Positions 16,137 to 24,034 of a stretch of DNA of 46,922 nucleotides are shown here, one piece after another. Source of the DNA: Oscillospiraceae bacterium. Lineage in GTDB: Bacteria; Bacillota; Clostridia; Oscillospirales; Acutalibacteraceae. The stretch is taken from assembly GCA_031270605.1 (NCBI GenBank), contig JAISXG010000086.1, forward strand, positions 1-46,922, given 5' to 3'. Numbering within the stretch: the first letter of the stretch is position 1; each line of letters opens with the position of its first letter. The translations under genes were made by a program, and so were the position numbers. Under the pieces are notes generated by a model, which saw only the letters and a list, made by a program, of their open reading frames with translations, made no database searches and had not been told where the DNA came from.

Positions 16137-17622
16137 TCTGGATGAAAGAATCTGCAGGCTCTCGCAAGTGCGGGGCAACGAAGAAATCAAAGCGCTCTCA
16201 TTCGCGAAATTCCCCGGCACCCACTGCCCGCTGTTCGGCGTGGCGATGATCGCCTCGTTTATCGCCGACATGGCGGTGCTTGTCGTGGGCACAGGCGAAT
16301 GCACTTATTACGCGAAGGGCTTTGCCTACGGCAACCAAAAAGGCAGCGACAATTTTTATTCTCTTGTGATCGGCAAAAACGACCTGACCTTCGGCTGCGG
16401 CAAAAAGGTGCTCTCGGCCCTGCGCGAGATTGACAGCGAAAACGCCCACGCCGCCATCATGGTGGTCACCACCTGCGTTTTAGAGGTCATCGGCGAAGAC
16501 ATCGGCAGCCTTGTGCTCGAACACGAGCGGGAGTTCAATGCAAGGCTGCTGGCGGTGAACACCGAGCACTTCAAATGCGGCAGCCACATTCCGGGCATGG
16601 AACGCTCGCTTTCTGCCCTTGCCGGCCTGATGTCCAAAGCAAAAAAAGAAGAAAAGCGCATCAACATTCTCGGCCACAGAAAACACGGCGTTGAAAAAAC
16701 GGAGGTAATTGCCGCCCTTGCCCATGAAGGCGTCAAAATCGGCACAGTCATCCCCTCAAACTGCCGTATTCAGGACATTGAAGAGGCATCGTGCGCATCA
16801 TTAAATGTGGTGACGGATTTCACCGCGCTTCCGCTTGCAAGGGAAATGGAAAAAAAGCTTTCGATTCCCTTTGTGTATTTCGGCAGGCATCTTTTAACAG
16901 AAAAAATAGACGGCGAATATCAGAAGATTGAAGAGATTCTCGGGGTTAACATCATTTCTCATTTGCAGGACAAACGCGAAAAGCTTACCGGACTTTGTGA
17001 AAAGGCCGCCGCGCTTTTTGCGGGCAAAACCTTTATTTACGGCAACACGCCCATGATGGCTTTTGAGGTTTCTGATTTTCTGTGCAGCCTCGGGCTGACT
17101 CCCCTGTTCATTCAGGTGCGTGAGTATTATGAATCCGAACGGGAGGACATAGACGCCATTCTTGCAAAAGGCTTCGACCCTTATGTTGCGCAGATTGCAA
17201 ACATCGCCCCTATGCAGCATGTTTATGACCAGTTGAAGCCACATATTTATCTCGGGCACGAAAACCCAATGGCCCTTTTTAAAAAAGGAATTGTGCAGAT
17301 TACGGCGGATGAGGTCACAGAAAAAATTGGATATGAAGTGCCCATCACTTTCCTTGAAAAAATCATTTCTATTTATGAATTGGCATTATCCTCGCCCAAT
17401 GTTCCCGTTGGGATGATGAGCATGATGGGGCTTTCGTCCATGCCGGCAAATATGAGCGGCATGACGGGGGCAATGCAAAAACCGGCGCAAAAAACTGTGG
17501 ATGCTCTGTTTGCGGAACTGGCGCAATTCGCCTCAGAACCATCCCTCATAAAGAGCGCAAAGGAAGCCATGCAAAAAATGCCCGCAATGGCAAATATGGC
17601 ATCAAAGGGGGCAAAAGTTTGA
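16129..17622 (+). CDS. Nitrogenase component 1-like subunit, NifD/BchN-like
   Basis: The 497-residue protein belongs to the oxidoreductase/nitrogenase component 1 family. Three Cys align with the cluster ligands of NifD/BchN: Cys33 (GTHCPLFG), Cys58 (GTGECTYY) and Cys116 (VVTTCVLEVIGEDIG). The last motif is typical of the family, and the 25-residue gap between the first two equals that remembered for BchN. Where NifD has the FeMo-cofactor ligand Cys275, the corresponding segment (LNVVTDFTAL) has none. So it probably holds a [4Fe-4S] cluster and binds another substrate. The last 60 residues are Met-rich (GMMSMMGLSSMPANMSGM), an unusual tail that might touch a metal or haem. The ATG 16129 has AAAGGAGG 8 nt upstream; the longer frame inside the ATPase is not the start. 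Confidence 0.88.
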   Translation: MLNLDERICRLSQVRGNEEIKALSFAKFPGTHCPLFGVAMIASFIADMAVLVVGTGECTYYAKGFAYGNQKGSDNFYSLVIGKNDLTFGCGKKVLSALREIDSENAHAAIMVVTTCVLEVIGEDIGSLVLEHEREFNARLLAVNTEHFKCGSHIPGMERSLSALAGLMSKAKKEEKRINILGHRKHGVEKTEVIAALAHEGVKIGTVIPSNCRIQDIEEASCASLNVVTDFTALPLAREMEKKLSIPFVYFGRHLLTEKIDGEYQKIEEILGVNIISHLQDKREKLTGLCEKAAALFAGKTFIYGNTPMMAFEVSDFLCSLGLTPLFIQVREYYESEREDIDAILAKGFDPYVAQIANIAPMQHVYDQLKPHIYLGHENPMALFKKGIVQITADEVTEKIGYEVPITFLEKIISIYELALSSPNVPVGMMSMMGLSSMPANMSGMTGAMQKPAQKTVDALFAELAQFASEPSLIKSAKEAMQKMPAMANMASKGAKV

Positions 17623-17665
17623 GAGCTTCGCTTTTCAAACTTTCTATGAAAGGATGGCCTTATCT

Positions 17666-18886
17666 ATGATGACAAAACACTTCCCCACCCCCTCTGACCG
17701 CATGGGATTTTTATGGACGCTGACAAGCATTGAAGACTGCTATGTGATTGAGTTCGGCCCCGCGGGCACCACCCATTTTGCCCTTGAGGGCGCGATGGAG
17801 CTGGGCGGCGAGCACAAAATGAATGTGTTCACCACGCATATGTCAGAGGTTGACATCACCTTTGGCAAACATGACAAGCTTGCGGGCGCCATTCGCGAGG
17901 TGGACGCGGAACACCGCCCGAAATATATCTTCGTAATGGCGTCCTCCATCTCCTCCCTCATCGGCATAGACATTGACAGCATATGCTTTGAACTGCAGGA
18001 TGAAATTGCCGCAACGCTGATTCCCGTGACCTATGGCGGCTATGACGGCGACTATAATCTAGGCATTGAGCGCGCGCTGCTGACGCTGTGCAAAACCATG
18101 GTGCAGGATGCAAAGCAGGATCAGGGGCTTTATAATATCATCGGCTCCAACATCGACTCCTATAATTTTCTTTCAGACAAAACCGAGATCAAAGGCATTC
18201 TTGCCGATGCGTTCGGCCTGAAGCTGAACACCTGCTTCACGGCTTACACCTCCGTTGCAGAAATCGAGCGGGCGGCAAAGGCAGGCTATAACATCGTGCT
18301 GCGCGCCGAGGGGCTGAAAGCCGCGGAATGGATGAAGACAAAGTTCGGCATTCCTTTTGTTTATCAAAAGCCCTATGGTATCACCGGCACGCTTGCGTGG
18401 CTCAAAAAAACTGCCGAAACCTTTGATTTGAAAGTCGACATGGGCTGCGTCACGGAAAAGACTGAAGAGGTCAGACGCCACCTGTCTGAATTCAAAATGT
18501 TCATCCGCAACGCCGCACATAAAAATGCGGTGATTTATGCGGATTATGACACCGCGGCAGGTCTGGCTGACCTGCTTGCGGAACTGGGGCTTTCGTGCAG
18601 CCATGTGTTTTCAAAGCACGCCCTTCCTGCTCGGGCGAAAGAGTTCGTTAAGGCAAAACCGGCGGAATCCGAGTTGAAAGAGGCGCTTGGCGGCGGTTAT
18701 TATGCCGCATTCGGCGACGACACCCTGCGCAAGCTGTGTTCAGACGAATCGTTTTTTCAGGTCGCAAACCCGAATATGGACAAATACAATTTTTACCCAC
18801 ACACCCCCTTTGTTGGTTTCAACGGCGTCTTGCGGCTGCTGCAGGACCTGATGAACTTCGAGCGCAAAAAGCTGAAAAATAAATAA
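17666..18886 (+). CDS. Nitrogenase component 1-like subunit, NifK/BchB-like
   Basis: The 406-residue protein resembles the second subunit of NifDK-type enzymes: EFGPAGTTHFAL near the N-terminus, MASSISSLIGIDI where ligand-bearing subunits have a Cys, and HTPFVGFNGVLRLLQDL at the C-terminus matching the family's GFxG helix. Only one Cys (Cys25) lies in the cluster region, so the heterotetramer would carry three Cys from the partner and at most one from this chain, much like dark protochlorophyllide reductase. The start at 17666 is preferred because GAAAGGA lies 11 nt upstream; ATG 17654 is embedded in that site. It is the last gene before a terminator. The substrate is unknown; a tetrapyrrole is the leading idea given the IsdE-like neighbour. 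Confidence 0.85.
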   Translation: MMTKHFPTPSDRMGFLWTLTSIEDCYVIEFGPAGTTHFALEGAMELGGEHKMNVFTTHMSEVDITFGKHDKLAGAIREVDAEHRPKYIFVMASSISSLIGIDIDSICFELQDEIAATLIPVTYGGYDGDYNLGIERALLTLCKTMVQDAKQDQGLYNIIGSNIDSYNFLSDKTEIKGILADAFGLKLNTCFTAYTSVAEIERAAKAGYNIVLRAEGLKAAEWMKTKFGIPFVYQKPYGITGTLAWLKKTAETFDLKVDMGCVTEKTEEVRRHLSEFKMFIRNAAHKNAVIYADYDTAAGLADLLAELGLSCSHVFSKHALPARAKEFVKAKPAESELKEALGGGYYAAFGDDTLRKLCSDESFFQVANPNMDKYNFYPHTPFVGFNGVLRLLQDLMNFERKKLKNK

Positions 18887-18889
18887 TTT

Positions 18890-18928
18890 AAATGCCCTGT
18901 GACGCTGTTTCGCGGGGCATTTGTTTTG
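18890..18928 (+). terminator. Intrinsic terminator of the nif-like operon
   Basis: AAATGCCC (18890-18897) pairs with GGGCATTT (18915-18922), followed by GTTTTG. It begins 4 nt after the NifK-like stop codon. Confidence 0.8.
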
Positions 18929-18933
18929 CGCGG

Positions 18934-18962
18934 TTTACTTGTGCGTTATTCTTTGATATAAT
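18934..18962 (+). promoter_or_regulatory. Promoter of the second sialidase-like gene
   Basis: TTTACT (18934-18939), a 17-bp spacer and a perfect TATAAT (18957-18962) lie 44 bp before the start codon at 19007. Confidence 0.75.
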
Positions 18963-19006
18963 ACAAGCCTGGGAATGAAAGACGCATTATCTTAAAGGAG
19001 AAAACT

Positions 19007-20017
19007 ATGAACCGCATTCGAATGATCCACCGCGACACCCTGAGCTGCGAGCCGATTCTGCGCAGAATGCCAAGCGGTGAACTGCTTTGCGTGACCCAGT
19101 GCGGCGGCCTCAAAGAGCCCGCCCCCGAAAACCGCGTGTTTGCCTTTCACAGCAGCGACAACGGCGAAACATGGAGCAAAACCGTCAGCGTGTTCCCCGA
19201 AAACGGTGAAGCGGTTTATTGCACCGAGGTTATGGTCTTGAATGACGAAATCAGCGCGTTTCTCACCGTCCACAACGGTGATTTTCTCGCATGGCACAAC
19301 ACCGTCATGAGAAGCTACGACAGCGGCTACACTTGGGAAGCGTCGGGTCCGCCCCCGTTTTTTGAAAAGTTCACCTTTATGCGCGGCATGCTCAGGCTGA
19401 AAAACGGAGATATGCTCGTGCCCTACCAGCACTACCCGATTGACGACAAGGAACACCTGCGCCTTTTGGTTGAGCCGGGAAACCGCGTGCGCGACGCAGA
19501 GGTTGACTATGTGGAAAGCGGCGTAATCATCAGCCGTGACGGCGGTAAAACCTTCACGCGCTGCGAACAGCCCGTTCACTTTGACATCAAAGACACGTGG
19601 GCGTGGTCAGAGCCGACCCTGGCCGAGCTTGCGGACGGCACGATTGCGATGCTTTTAAGGCGCGACAGAACCGGCTTTTTATGGCGAAGCGAATCGCGTG
19701 ACGGCGGTGTGAGCTGGAGTGAAGCCGTGAAAACAACCATCCCGAACCCCAACAACAAACCAAAGCTTGTGCCCATGCCCGACGGTCGGATTGCCCTGCT
19801 GCACACACCAAACAGTGCAAAGCGCTTTCCTCTTCAAGTGTGGATTTCTGAAGACGGCATGAAAACATGGCCCTACCGCGAAACCGTCACAGACTTCCCC
19901 GGCAGCTATGATTATTCAGACGGCTTTTATGAAGACGGCCACATCTGTTTCACCATTGAGCACAACCGCCAGAATGTGCTGTTTATTGACCATACAATTA
20001 ACATGAATCTTAAATAA
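19007..20017 (+). CDS. Sialidase-like BNR-repeat protein (second copy type)
   Basis: The 336-residue protein has several Asp-boxes: SSDNGETW, SYDSGYTW, SRDGGKTF, SRDGGVSW and SEDGMKTW. It also has a WSEPTLAELADGTIAML segment characteristic of the BNR_2 sialidase-like family. No signal peptide is present, so it is probably cytoplasmic. It is clearly distinct in sequence from the protein at 2180-3334. AAAGGAG precedes the ATG, and the gene is monocistronic between its own promoter and a terminator. It could hydrolyse a sialylated or other anionic sugar oligomer, but the catalytic residues were not mapped and the substrate is open. Confidence 0.8.
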   Translation: MNRIRMIHRDTLSCEPILRRMPSGELLCVTQCGGLKEPAPENRVFAFHSSDNGETWSKTVSVFPENGEAVYCTEVMVLNDEISAFLTVHNGDFLAWHNTVMRSYDSGYTWEASGPPPFFEKFTFMRGMLRLKNGDMLVPYQHYPIDDKEHLRLLVEPGNRVRDAEVDYVESGVIISRDGGKTFTRCEQPVHFDIKDTWAWSEPTLAELADGTIAMLLRRDRTGFLWRSESRDGGVSWSEAVKTTIPNPNNKPKLVPMPDGRIALLHTPNSAKRFPLQVWISEDGMKTWPYRETVTDFPGSYDYSDGFYEDGHICFTIEHNRQNVLFIDHTINMNLK

Positions 20018-20032
20018 AACCTGGATAAACAA

Positions 20033-20070
20033 AAAAAGCCCTGAGCATTCCAGCTCAAGGGCTTTTCTTT
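20033..20070. terminator. Bidirectional terminator
   Basis: AAAGCCCT-GAGC pairs with GCTCAAGGGCTTT with one bulge. A-run on the left and T-run on the right make it usable from both sides, ending the 19007 gene and the minus-strand operon that stops at 20085. Confidence 0.85.
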
Positions 20071-20084
20071 TTAAAAAATAGACA

Positions 20085-20888
20085 TTAAACGCTGAGTAGT
20101 CCCGCATCCAAAACAAACTGCGAACCGGTCGCATAACGCGCTTTGTCACTGGCCAGGTAGTTCACAAGATGTGCCACGTCCTCAGACTCAATCCATGGCA
20201 CGGGGAGCAAATTGCCCGCGGAGCGTTCGGCAATTTCAAGAGGTGTTGCGCCCTCCATTTCGGCAAGGCCGTCATTCATGGGGGTATTCACACCAGTGGG
20301 GTGAATGCTCACCACACGGATATTATAGGGCGCAAGCTCAATCGCCCAAGCCTTTGTCAGGCCTGTCAGTCCCCATTTTGAAGCGACATAGTGCGAAAGG
20401 CGCCTGCCGCCGCGCATGCCCATGACAGAGGAATTGTTAATAATCACACCGCTTTTCGCGTCCTTCATGTGCGGTACAACACGCCGCGTTACAATAAAGG
20501 GGCCTTTGAGATTGATATCAATCATCGCGTCCCACTCTTCATCCGTCATCTTGTCAACCTCCGCATAAGCACAGATGCCCGCGTTGTTGAATAGAATATC
20601 AATCTTGCCGAACGCGGCAATCGCCTCGTTCACCGCGGCAGTAACGCTCTCATCGTCACGTACGTCGCCCACAGCAATCAGCACCTTTCTGCCCAGAGCC
20701 TCAATTTCCTCTTTCAGGCTTTGCAGCTCCTCGTTCGAGCCGAAGGCATAGGACGGATACTCAATTTTTTTTGCCACGTCAAAGGCCACGATATCCGCGC
20801 CCTCCCTGGCCAAGGACAGCGCGACCGCCCGGCCCTGCCCGTGGGCGGCGCCGGTGATAAAGGCAACTTTATTTTCAAAATCAGGCAT
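20085..20888 (-). CDS. Short-chain dehydrogenase/reductase (SDR)
   Basis: The 267-residue classical SDR has TGAAHGQG (12-19) for the dinucleotide, NNAGI (101-105), catalytic Ser153/154, Tyr167 and Lys171 (YVASK), and a C-terminal TGSQFVLDAG. The GQGRAVAL start and the YPSYAFGSNEEL insertion recall the mycofactocin-coupled SDR subgroup, although no mycofactocin gene is in view. The ATG at 20888 is chosen because it overlaps the stop of the upstream gene by 8 nt and follows AGAGGA; the longer frame lies inside that gene. It is the last gene of a four-gene operon with a carboxymuconolactone decarboxylase-like protein and two PLP enzymes. The substrate, presumably an alcohol or ketone, is unknown. 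Confidence 0.9.
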   Translation of the reverse strand: MPDFENKVAFITGAAHGQGRAVALSLAREGADIVAFDVAKKIEYPSYAFGSNEELQSLKEEIEALGRKVLIAVGDVRDDESVTAAVNEAIAAFGKIDILFNNAGICAYAEVDKMTDEEWDAMIDINLKGPFIVTRRVVPHMKDAKSGVIINNSSVMGMRGGRRLSHYVASKWGLTGLTKAWAIELAPYNIRVVSIHPTGVNTPMNDGLAEMEGATPLEIAERSAGNLLPVPWIESEDVAHLVNYLASDKARYATGSQFVLDAGLLSV

Positions 20889-21438
20889 TGTTTTCGTCCT
20901 CTTTCTTCGTATATTTATATAAGACCTCATCAAGCGGAACCTTCGCCACAGTATTGAACAAATTTGTGGCATACATGATGCCCGCAAATGAAATCAGCAG
21001 CACGATCTGTTCGGTTGAAAAGCGCTTTTTAAGCTCATCATATATGTTCTGCGGCACTTCGTGGGGGTTCACGCAAATGGCCTGCCCGAAATCCATAAGC
21101 AACTTTTCAAGGTCAGAGAGCTGCGGATCGTCGGGATTCTCACCCGTGTCAATTAAAATCTTTCGGAAAAATGTGGAGCAAACAAGGCAGTTGTTGCCCG
21201 CGGAGATGGCATAAGAGAACAGTGAAAACGGTCGCTCTCCAAGGAAAGGAACAATCAAATCCTTTAAGGTGTACCATTCCATATAAGCATGAAAAGCGGG
21301 CACGTTATGCAGCAACGTGCGCTTCATATTTGTGATTCTGCCGTGCTTTTCAATTTGGTCGTCATATTCTTTTTTCACGTCTTCCCCGGCGGTTTCATAG
21401 TCTGTCATAGGCAAATAACCTTTTGTGAAAAAATCCAT
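20881..21438 (-). CDS. Carboxymuconolactone decarboxylase / AhpD-like protein
   Basis: The 185-residue all-helical protein has the CxxC redox pair Cys84-Cys87 (NNCLVCSTFF) in the position expected for AhpD-like members of the carboxymuconolactone decarboxylase family. The second half is typical of the family's helical repeat. Members act as alkylhydroperoxidase reductants or small-molecule decarboxylases; the CxxC favours a redox role. AGAAGGA precedes the ATG at 21438. It lies 30 bases after the PatB-like gene and overlaps the SDR gene, so all are probably one transcript. Confidence 0.82.
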   Translation of the reverse strand: MDFFTKGYLPMTDYETAGEDVKKEYDDQIEKHGRITNMKRTLLHNVPAFHAYMEWYTLKDLIVPFLGERPFSLFSYAISAGNNCLVCSTFFRKILIDTGENPDDPQLSDLEKLLMDFGQAICVNPHEVPQNIYDELKKRFSTEQIVLLISFAGIMYATNLFNTVAKVPLDEVLYKYTKKEDENNA

Positions 21439-21468
21439 ACTATCCTTCTTTCTTATTCAAATTATAAT

Positions 21469-22650
21469 TTACAGAATCGATTCCCGTAAAGCATCCCGCA
21501 ATTGCGAGAGCGCCTGCTCAAGCAGCGGGCGCGGGCACGCCATGTTGACGCGCTGAAAGCCCTCGCCGCCCTCGCCGAACATACGCCCCGAATCAAGCCA
21601 CAGCCGCGCTTTATTCACAATCAGCGTATTAAGCTGCGTCTGCGACAAGCCCAAAGCAGAACAATCCAGCCACAAAAGATAGGTTCCCTGCGGCTCCACC
21701 AGCTTGATTTCGGGCAGCTCCCGCCACAAAAAATCCCTCACAAAAGCAAGGTTTTCTGCAAGATAGGCGTTGAGCGCGTCGAGCCACTGTGCCCCATGGG
21801 CATAGGCCGCGCGGCATGCGACAAGCCCCATCACATTGATCTGGCTGTAGCCGACCCTGTTCACATCTTTTCGGATGGCTGCGCGCATTTCGGGGTTTGC
21901 AACGAAGGTGTTCGCCAGCTGCAAACCGGGAAGGTTGAAAGACTTCGACGGCGCGGTGCAGGTAACCGTGATATTTTCAAACTCGGGCTTCAAACCCGCA
22001 AAAACAAGGTGCTTGTGACCGGGCATCACAATATCCGCATGGATTTCGTCAGAAATCACATTCACGTCATAGCGCATGCAGATACCGCCCATGCGCTCAA
22101 GCTCTTCACGCGTCCACACCCTTCCCACAGGATTGTGAGGGCTGCAAAGAATGAAGATTTTCACGCCCTCCTCGCGGATTTTTTGCTCAAAATCATCAAA
22201 ATCAATTTTATATGTTCCGTTTTCATAAACAAGCCGATTCACGACCACCCTGCGGCCGTTTTCTGCAATCGCTTCGGGAAAAGGGTAATAGACCGGCTGC
22301 TGAATCAGCACCCCGTCGCCCGGTTCGCTCAGCACACGGATTGCGGAGCAAATCGAAAACACAACGCCCACGGTCTGAATGTTCCACTCGCTTTGCATCT
22401 TCCATTGAAAACGACTCAAAAACCAGTCTTCAAGCACCCTGTCAAAATCCTCGCGGCTTTCGGTATAACCAAAAATGCCGTGGCGGCTTTTTTCAACAAG
22501 CGCGTCAATCACGCACTGCGGGGTGCGAAAGTCCATGTCAGCAACCCAAAGGGGCAGCAAGCCGTCCGGCCTGCCCCGCTTTGCGGCAAAGTCATATTTT
22601 AAGGCGTCCGTATTTCGCCTGTCAACAATTTCATCAAAATTATAGTTCAT
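21469..22650 (-). CDS. patB: MalY/PatB-family PLP-dependent C-S lyase / aminotransferase
   Basis: The 393-residue fold-type I PLP enzyme has the MalY/PatB N-terminus (LPLWVADMDF, then GIFGYT), CSPHNPVGRVW near residue 169, SDEIHAD, and Lys236 in APSKSFNLPG as the Schiff-base lysine. The family cleaves cystathionine or cysteine conjugates to a thiol, pyruvate and ammonia, and may moonlight as a regulator. The start codon shares one base with the upstream stop (TAATG), indicating translational coupling with the cystathionine-type gene. The two enzymes together suggest transsulfuration or thiol release. Confidence 0.88.
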   Translation of the reverse strand: MNYNFDEIVDRRNTDALKYDFAAKRGRPDGLLPLWVADMDFRTPQCVIDALVEKSRHGIFGYTESREDFDRVLEDWFLSRFQWKMQSEWNIQTVGVVFSICSAIRVLSEPGDGVLIQQPVYYPFPEAIAENGRRVVVNRLVYENGTYKIDFDDFEQKIREEGVKIFILCSPHNPVGRVWTREELERMGGICMRYDVNVISDEIHADIVMPGHKHLVFAGLKPEFENITVTCTAPSKSFNLPGLQLANTFVANPEMRAAIRKDVNRVGYSQINVMGLVACRAAYAHGAQWLDALNAYLAENLAFVRDFLWRELPEIKLVEPQGTYLLWLDCSALGLSQTQLNTLIVNKARLWLDSGRMFGEGGEGFQRVNMACPRPLLEQALSQLRDALRESIL

Positions 22651-23801
22651 TATTTTAACCGTCCATTCTCTGCAAGCGCATGGCGCAGATCCGCAATGAT
22701 ATCCTCCGCATGCTCAAGCCCAACAGACAAGCGCAGCAACCGCGCATTGATGCCCTTTGCCTCGCGCTCCGCTTCAGGCACGTCGGCATGGGTCTGCAAC
22801 AGAGGGTAGGTGATGAGCGACTCCACCCCCCCGAGGCTTTCTGCATATTGAATCACACTTACGCGATGCAAAACAGCTTTTGCTGTCTCTTCACCATCAA
22901 CCTCAAACGAGATCATTGCGCCAAAGCCCGTTGACTGCGCTTTTGAAACAGCATAATCCGGGTGCGACGGCAGCCCGGCATAGTGCACCGCGCGGATTTT
23001 CGGCTGCTCACAAAGCCAGTGGGCGATTTTCAGCGCGCTCTCCTGCTGGCGTTCGAGGCGCACAGCAAGAGTTTTGATACCCCGCAGAATCAACCAGCTG
23101 TCAAACGGCGAGAGACAAGCGCCGGTGGTTTTGCCGATAAACACCAGCCGCTTGGCAAGCTCTTCATCCGCAACCACCAAAAAACCCGCAAGAGTATCAT
23201 TGTGGCCACCCAGATATTTTGTGCCGCTGTGCACCACGATATCGGCCCCCAACGCCAGCGGACGCTGAAAATAAGGGGTCAAAAAAGTGTTGTCAACAAT
23301 CAGCAACAGCCCGAATTCCTTGGCAAGGGCAGAAACAGCGCGGATGTCAGTGACCTGCATCATGGGGTTTGTGGGTGTTTCCACAAAAACCGCCCTGGTC
23401 TCGGGGCGGATGCGTTCACGGATGCGCTCCACATGCGAGGTGTGCACAAAGTCGAACGCAATGCCATTTTTCATTGAAATATGGTGAAACAGGCGGTGCG
23501 AGCCGCCATATAAATCGTCAGAAGCGATGATATGGTCACCGGGCGAAAACAGTTCCATCATCGCGCTGATTGCCGCCATTCCCGTTGAAAACGCCATAGC
23601 CGCACTGCCGCCTTCCAGCTTCGCCAGCGTTTCTTCAAGGTATTCGCGCGTGGGGTTTTGCAGCCGCGAATAGTCAAAACCTGTGGTTTGCCCCACGCCT
23701 GGGTGCGCAAACGTGGCCGACTGAAAAATCGGCACAGATACGGCGCCCGTGCCGTCATAAGTTTTATCACAGCCGTGGATACAAAGAGTTTCGATTTCCA
23801 T
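22650..23801 (-). CDS. Cys/Met metabolism PLP enzyme (cystathionine gamma-synthase/lyase type)
   Basis: The 383-residue enzyme shows the Cys/Met metabolism family pattern: YSRLQNPTREYLE near residue 44, SDDLYGGSHRLF, ETPTNPMMQVTDI, VDNTFLTPYFQRP and Lys195 in HSGTKYLGGHND as PLP lysine. The C-terminal SLGGVESLITYP segment is also conserved. It could be a cystathionine gamma-synthase, gamma-lyase or beta-lyase; these cannot be told apart with confidence from motifs alone. GGGAGAAAGGG precedes the ATG. It is the first gene of a four-gene minus-strand operon. The leader is only about 55 nt, too short for a SAM riboswitch or T-box. Confidence 0.88.
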   Translation of the reverse strand: MEIETLCIHGCDKTYDGTGAVSVPIFQSATFAHPGVGQTTGFDYSRLQNPTREYLEETLAKLEGGSAAMAFSTGMAAISAMMELFSPGDHIIASDDLYGGSHRLFHHISMKNGIAFDFVHTSHVERIRERIRPETRAVFVETPTNPMMQVTDIRAVSALAKEFGLLLIVDNTFLTPYFQRPLALGADIVVHSGTKYLGGHNDTLAGFLVVADEELAKRLVFIGKTTGACLSPFDSWLILRGIKTLAVRLERQQESALKIAHWLCEQPKIRAVHYAGLPSHPDYAVSKAQSTGFGAMISFEVDGEETAKAVLHRVSVIQYAESLGGVESLITYPLLQTHADVPEAEREAKGINARLLRLSVGLEHAEDIIADLRHALAENGRLK

Positions 23802-23859
23802 GCCCTTTCTCCCTTCCTTTTTTTACCCTAATATTCCCAGTTCAAACGGGTTATCTATT

Positions 23860-23887
23860 ATTTTACCCAAAAATCAGAATTTGTCAA
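23860..23887 (-). promoter_or_regulatory. Promoter of the C-S lyase operon
   Basis: On the minus strand, TTGACA (23887-23882), a 16-bp spacer and TAAAAT (23865-23860) lie about 60 bp upstream of the start at 23801. Confidence 0.8.
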
Positions 23888-23937
23888 CACAAACCCACTA
23901 AGTCCATATGATTTATGGAAAAATACCTTCAGCGCTA

Positions 23938-23966
23938 TTGACATCCAAAAAAATCAGTAATATTAT
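23938..23966 (+). promoter_or_regulatory. Promoter of the YhhN-family gene
   Basis: TTGACA (23938-23943), a 17-bp spacer and TATTAT (23961-23966) point toward the gene at 24035. It is divergent from the promoter at 23860-23887. Confidence 0.8.
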
Positions 23967-24034
23967 AAGTTATAGTATTGATGGTTCTTTGCTTTTTATT
24001 TTAAGTTACTATATTAAAATGTGGGGGTGCTGTT

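Noticed and set aside
12466-18886. Reading the locus as a nitrogen-fixing nitrogenase
   Set aside because: No nifB, nifE or nifN is present, the NifD Cys275 and His442 equivalents are missing, and the neighbours are an importer and surface proteins.
23802-23887. SAM riboswitch or T-box before the C-S lyase operon
   Set aside because: The promoter leaves a leader of only about 55 nt, too short for either.
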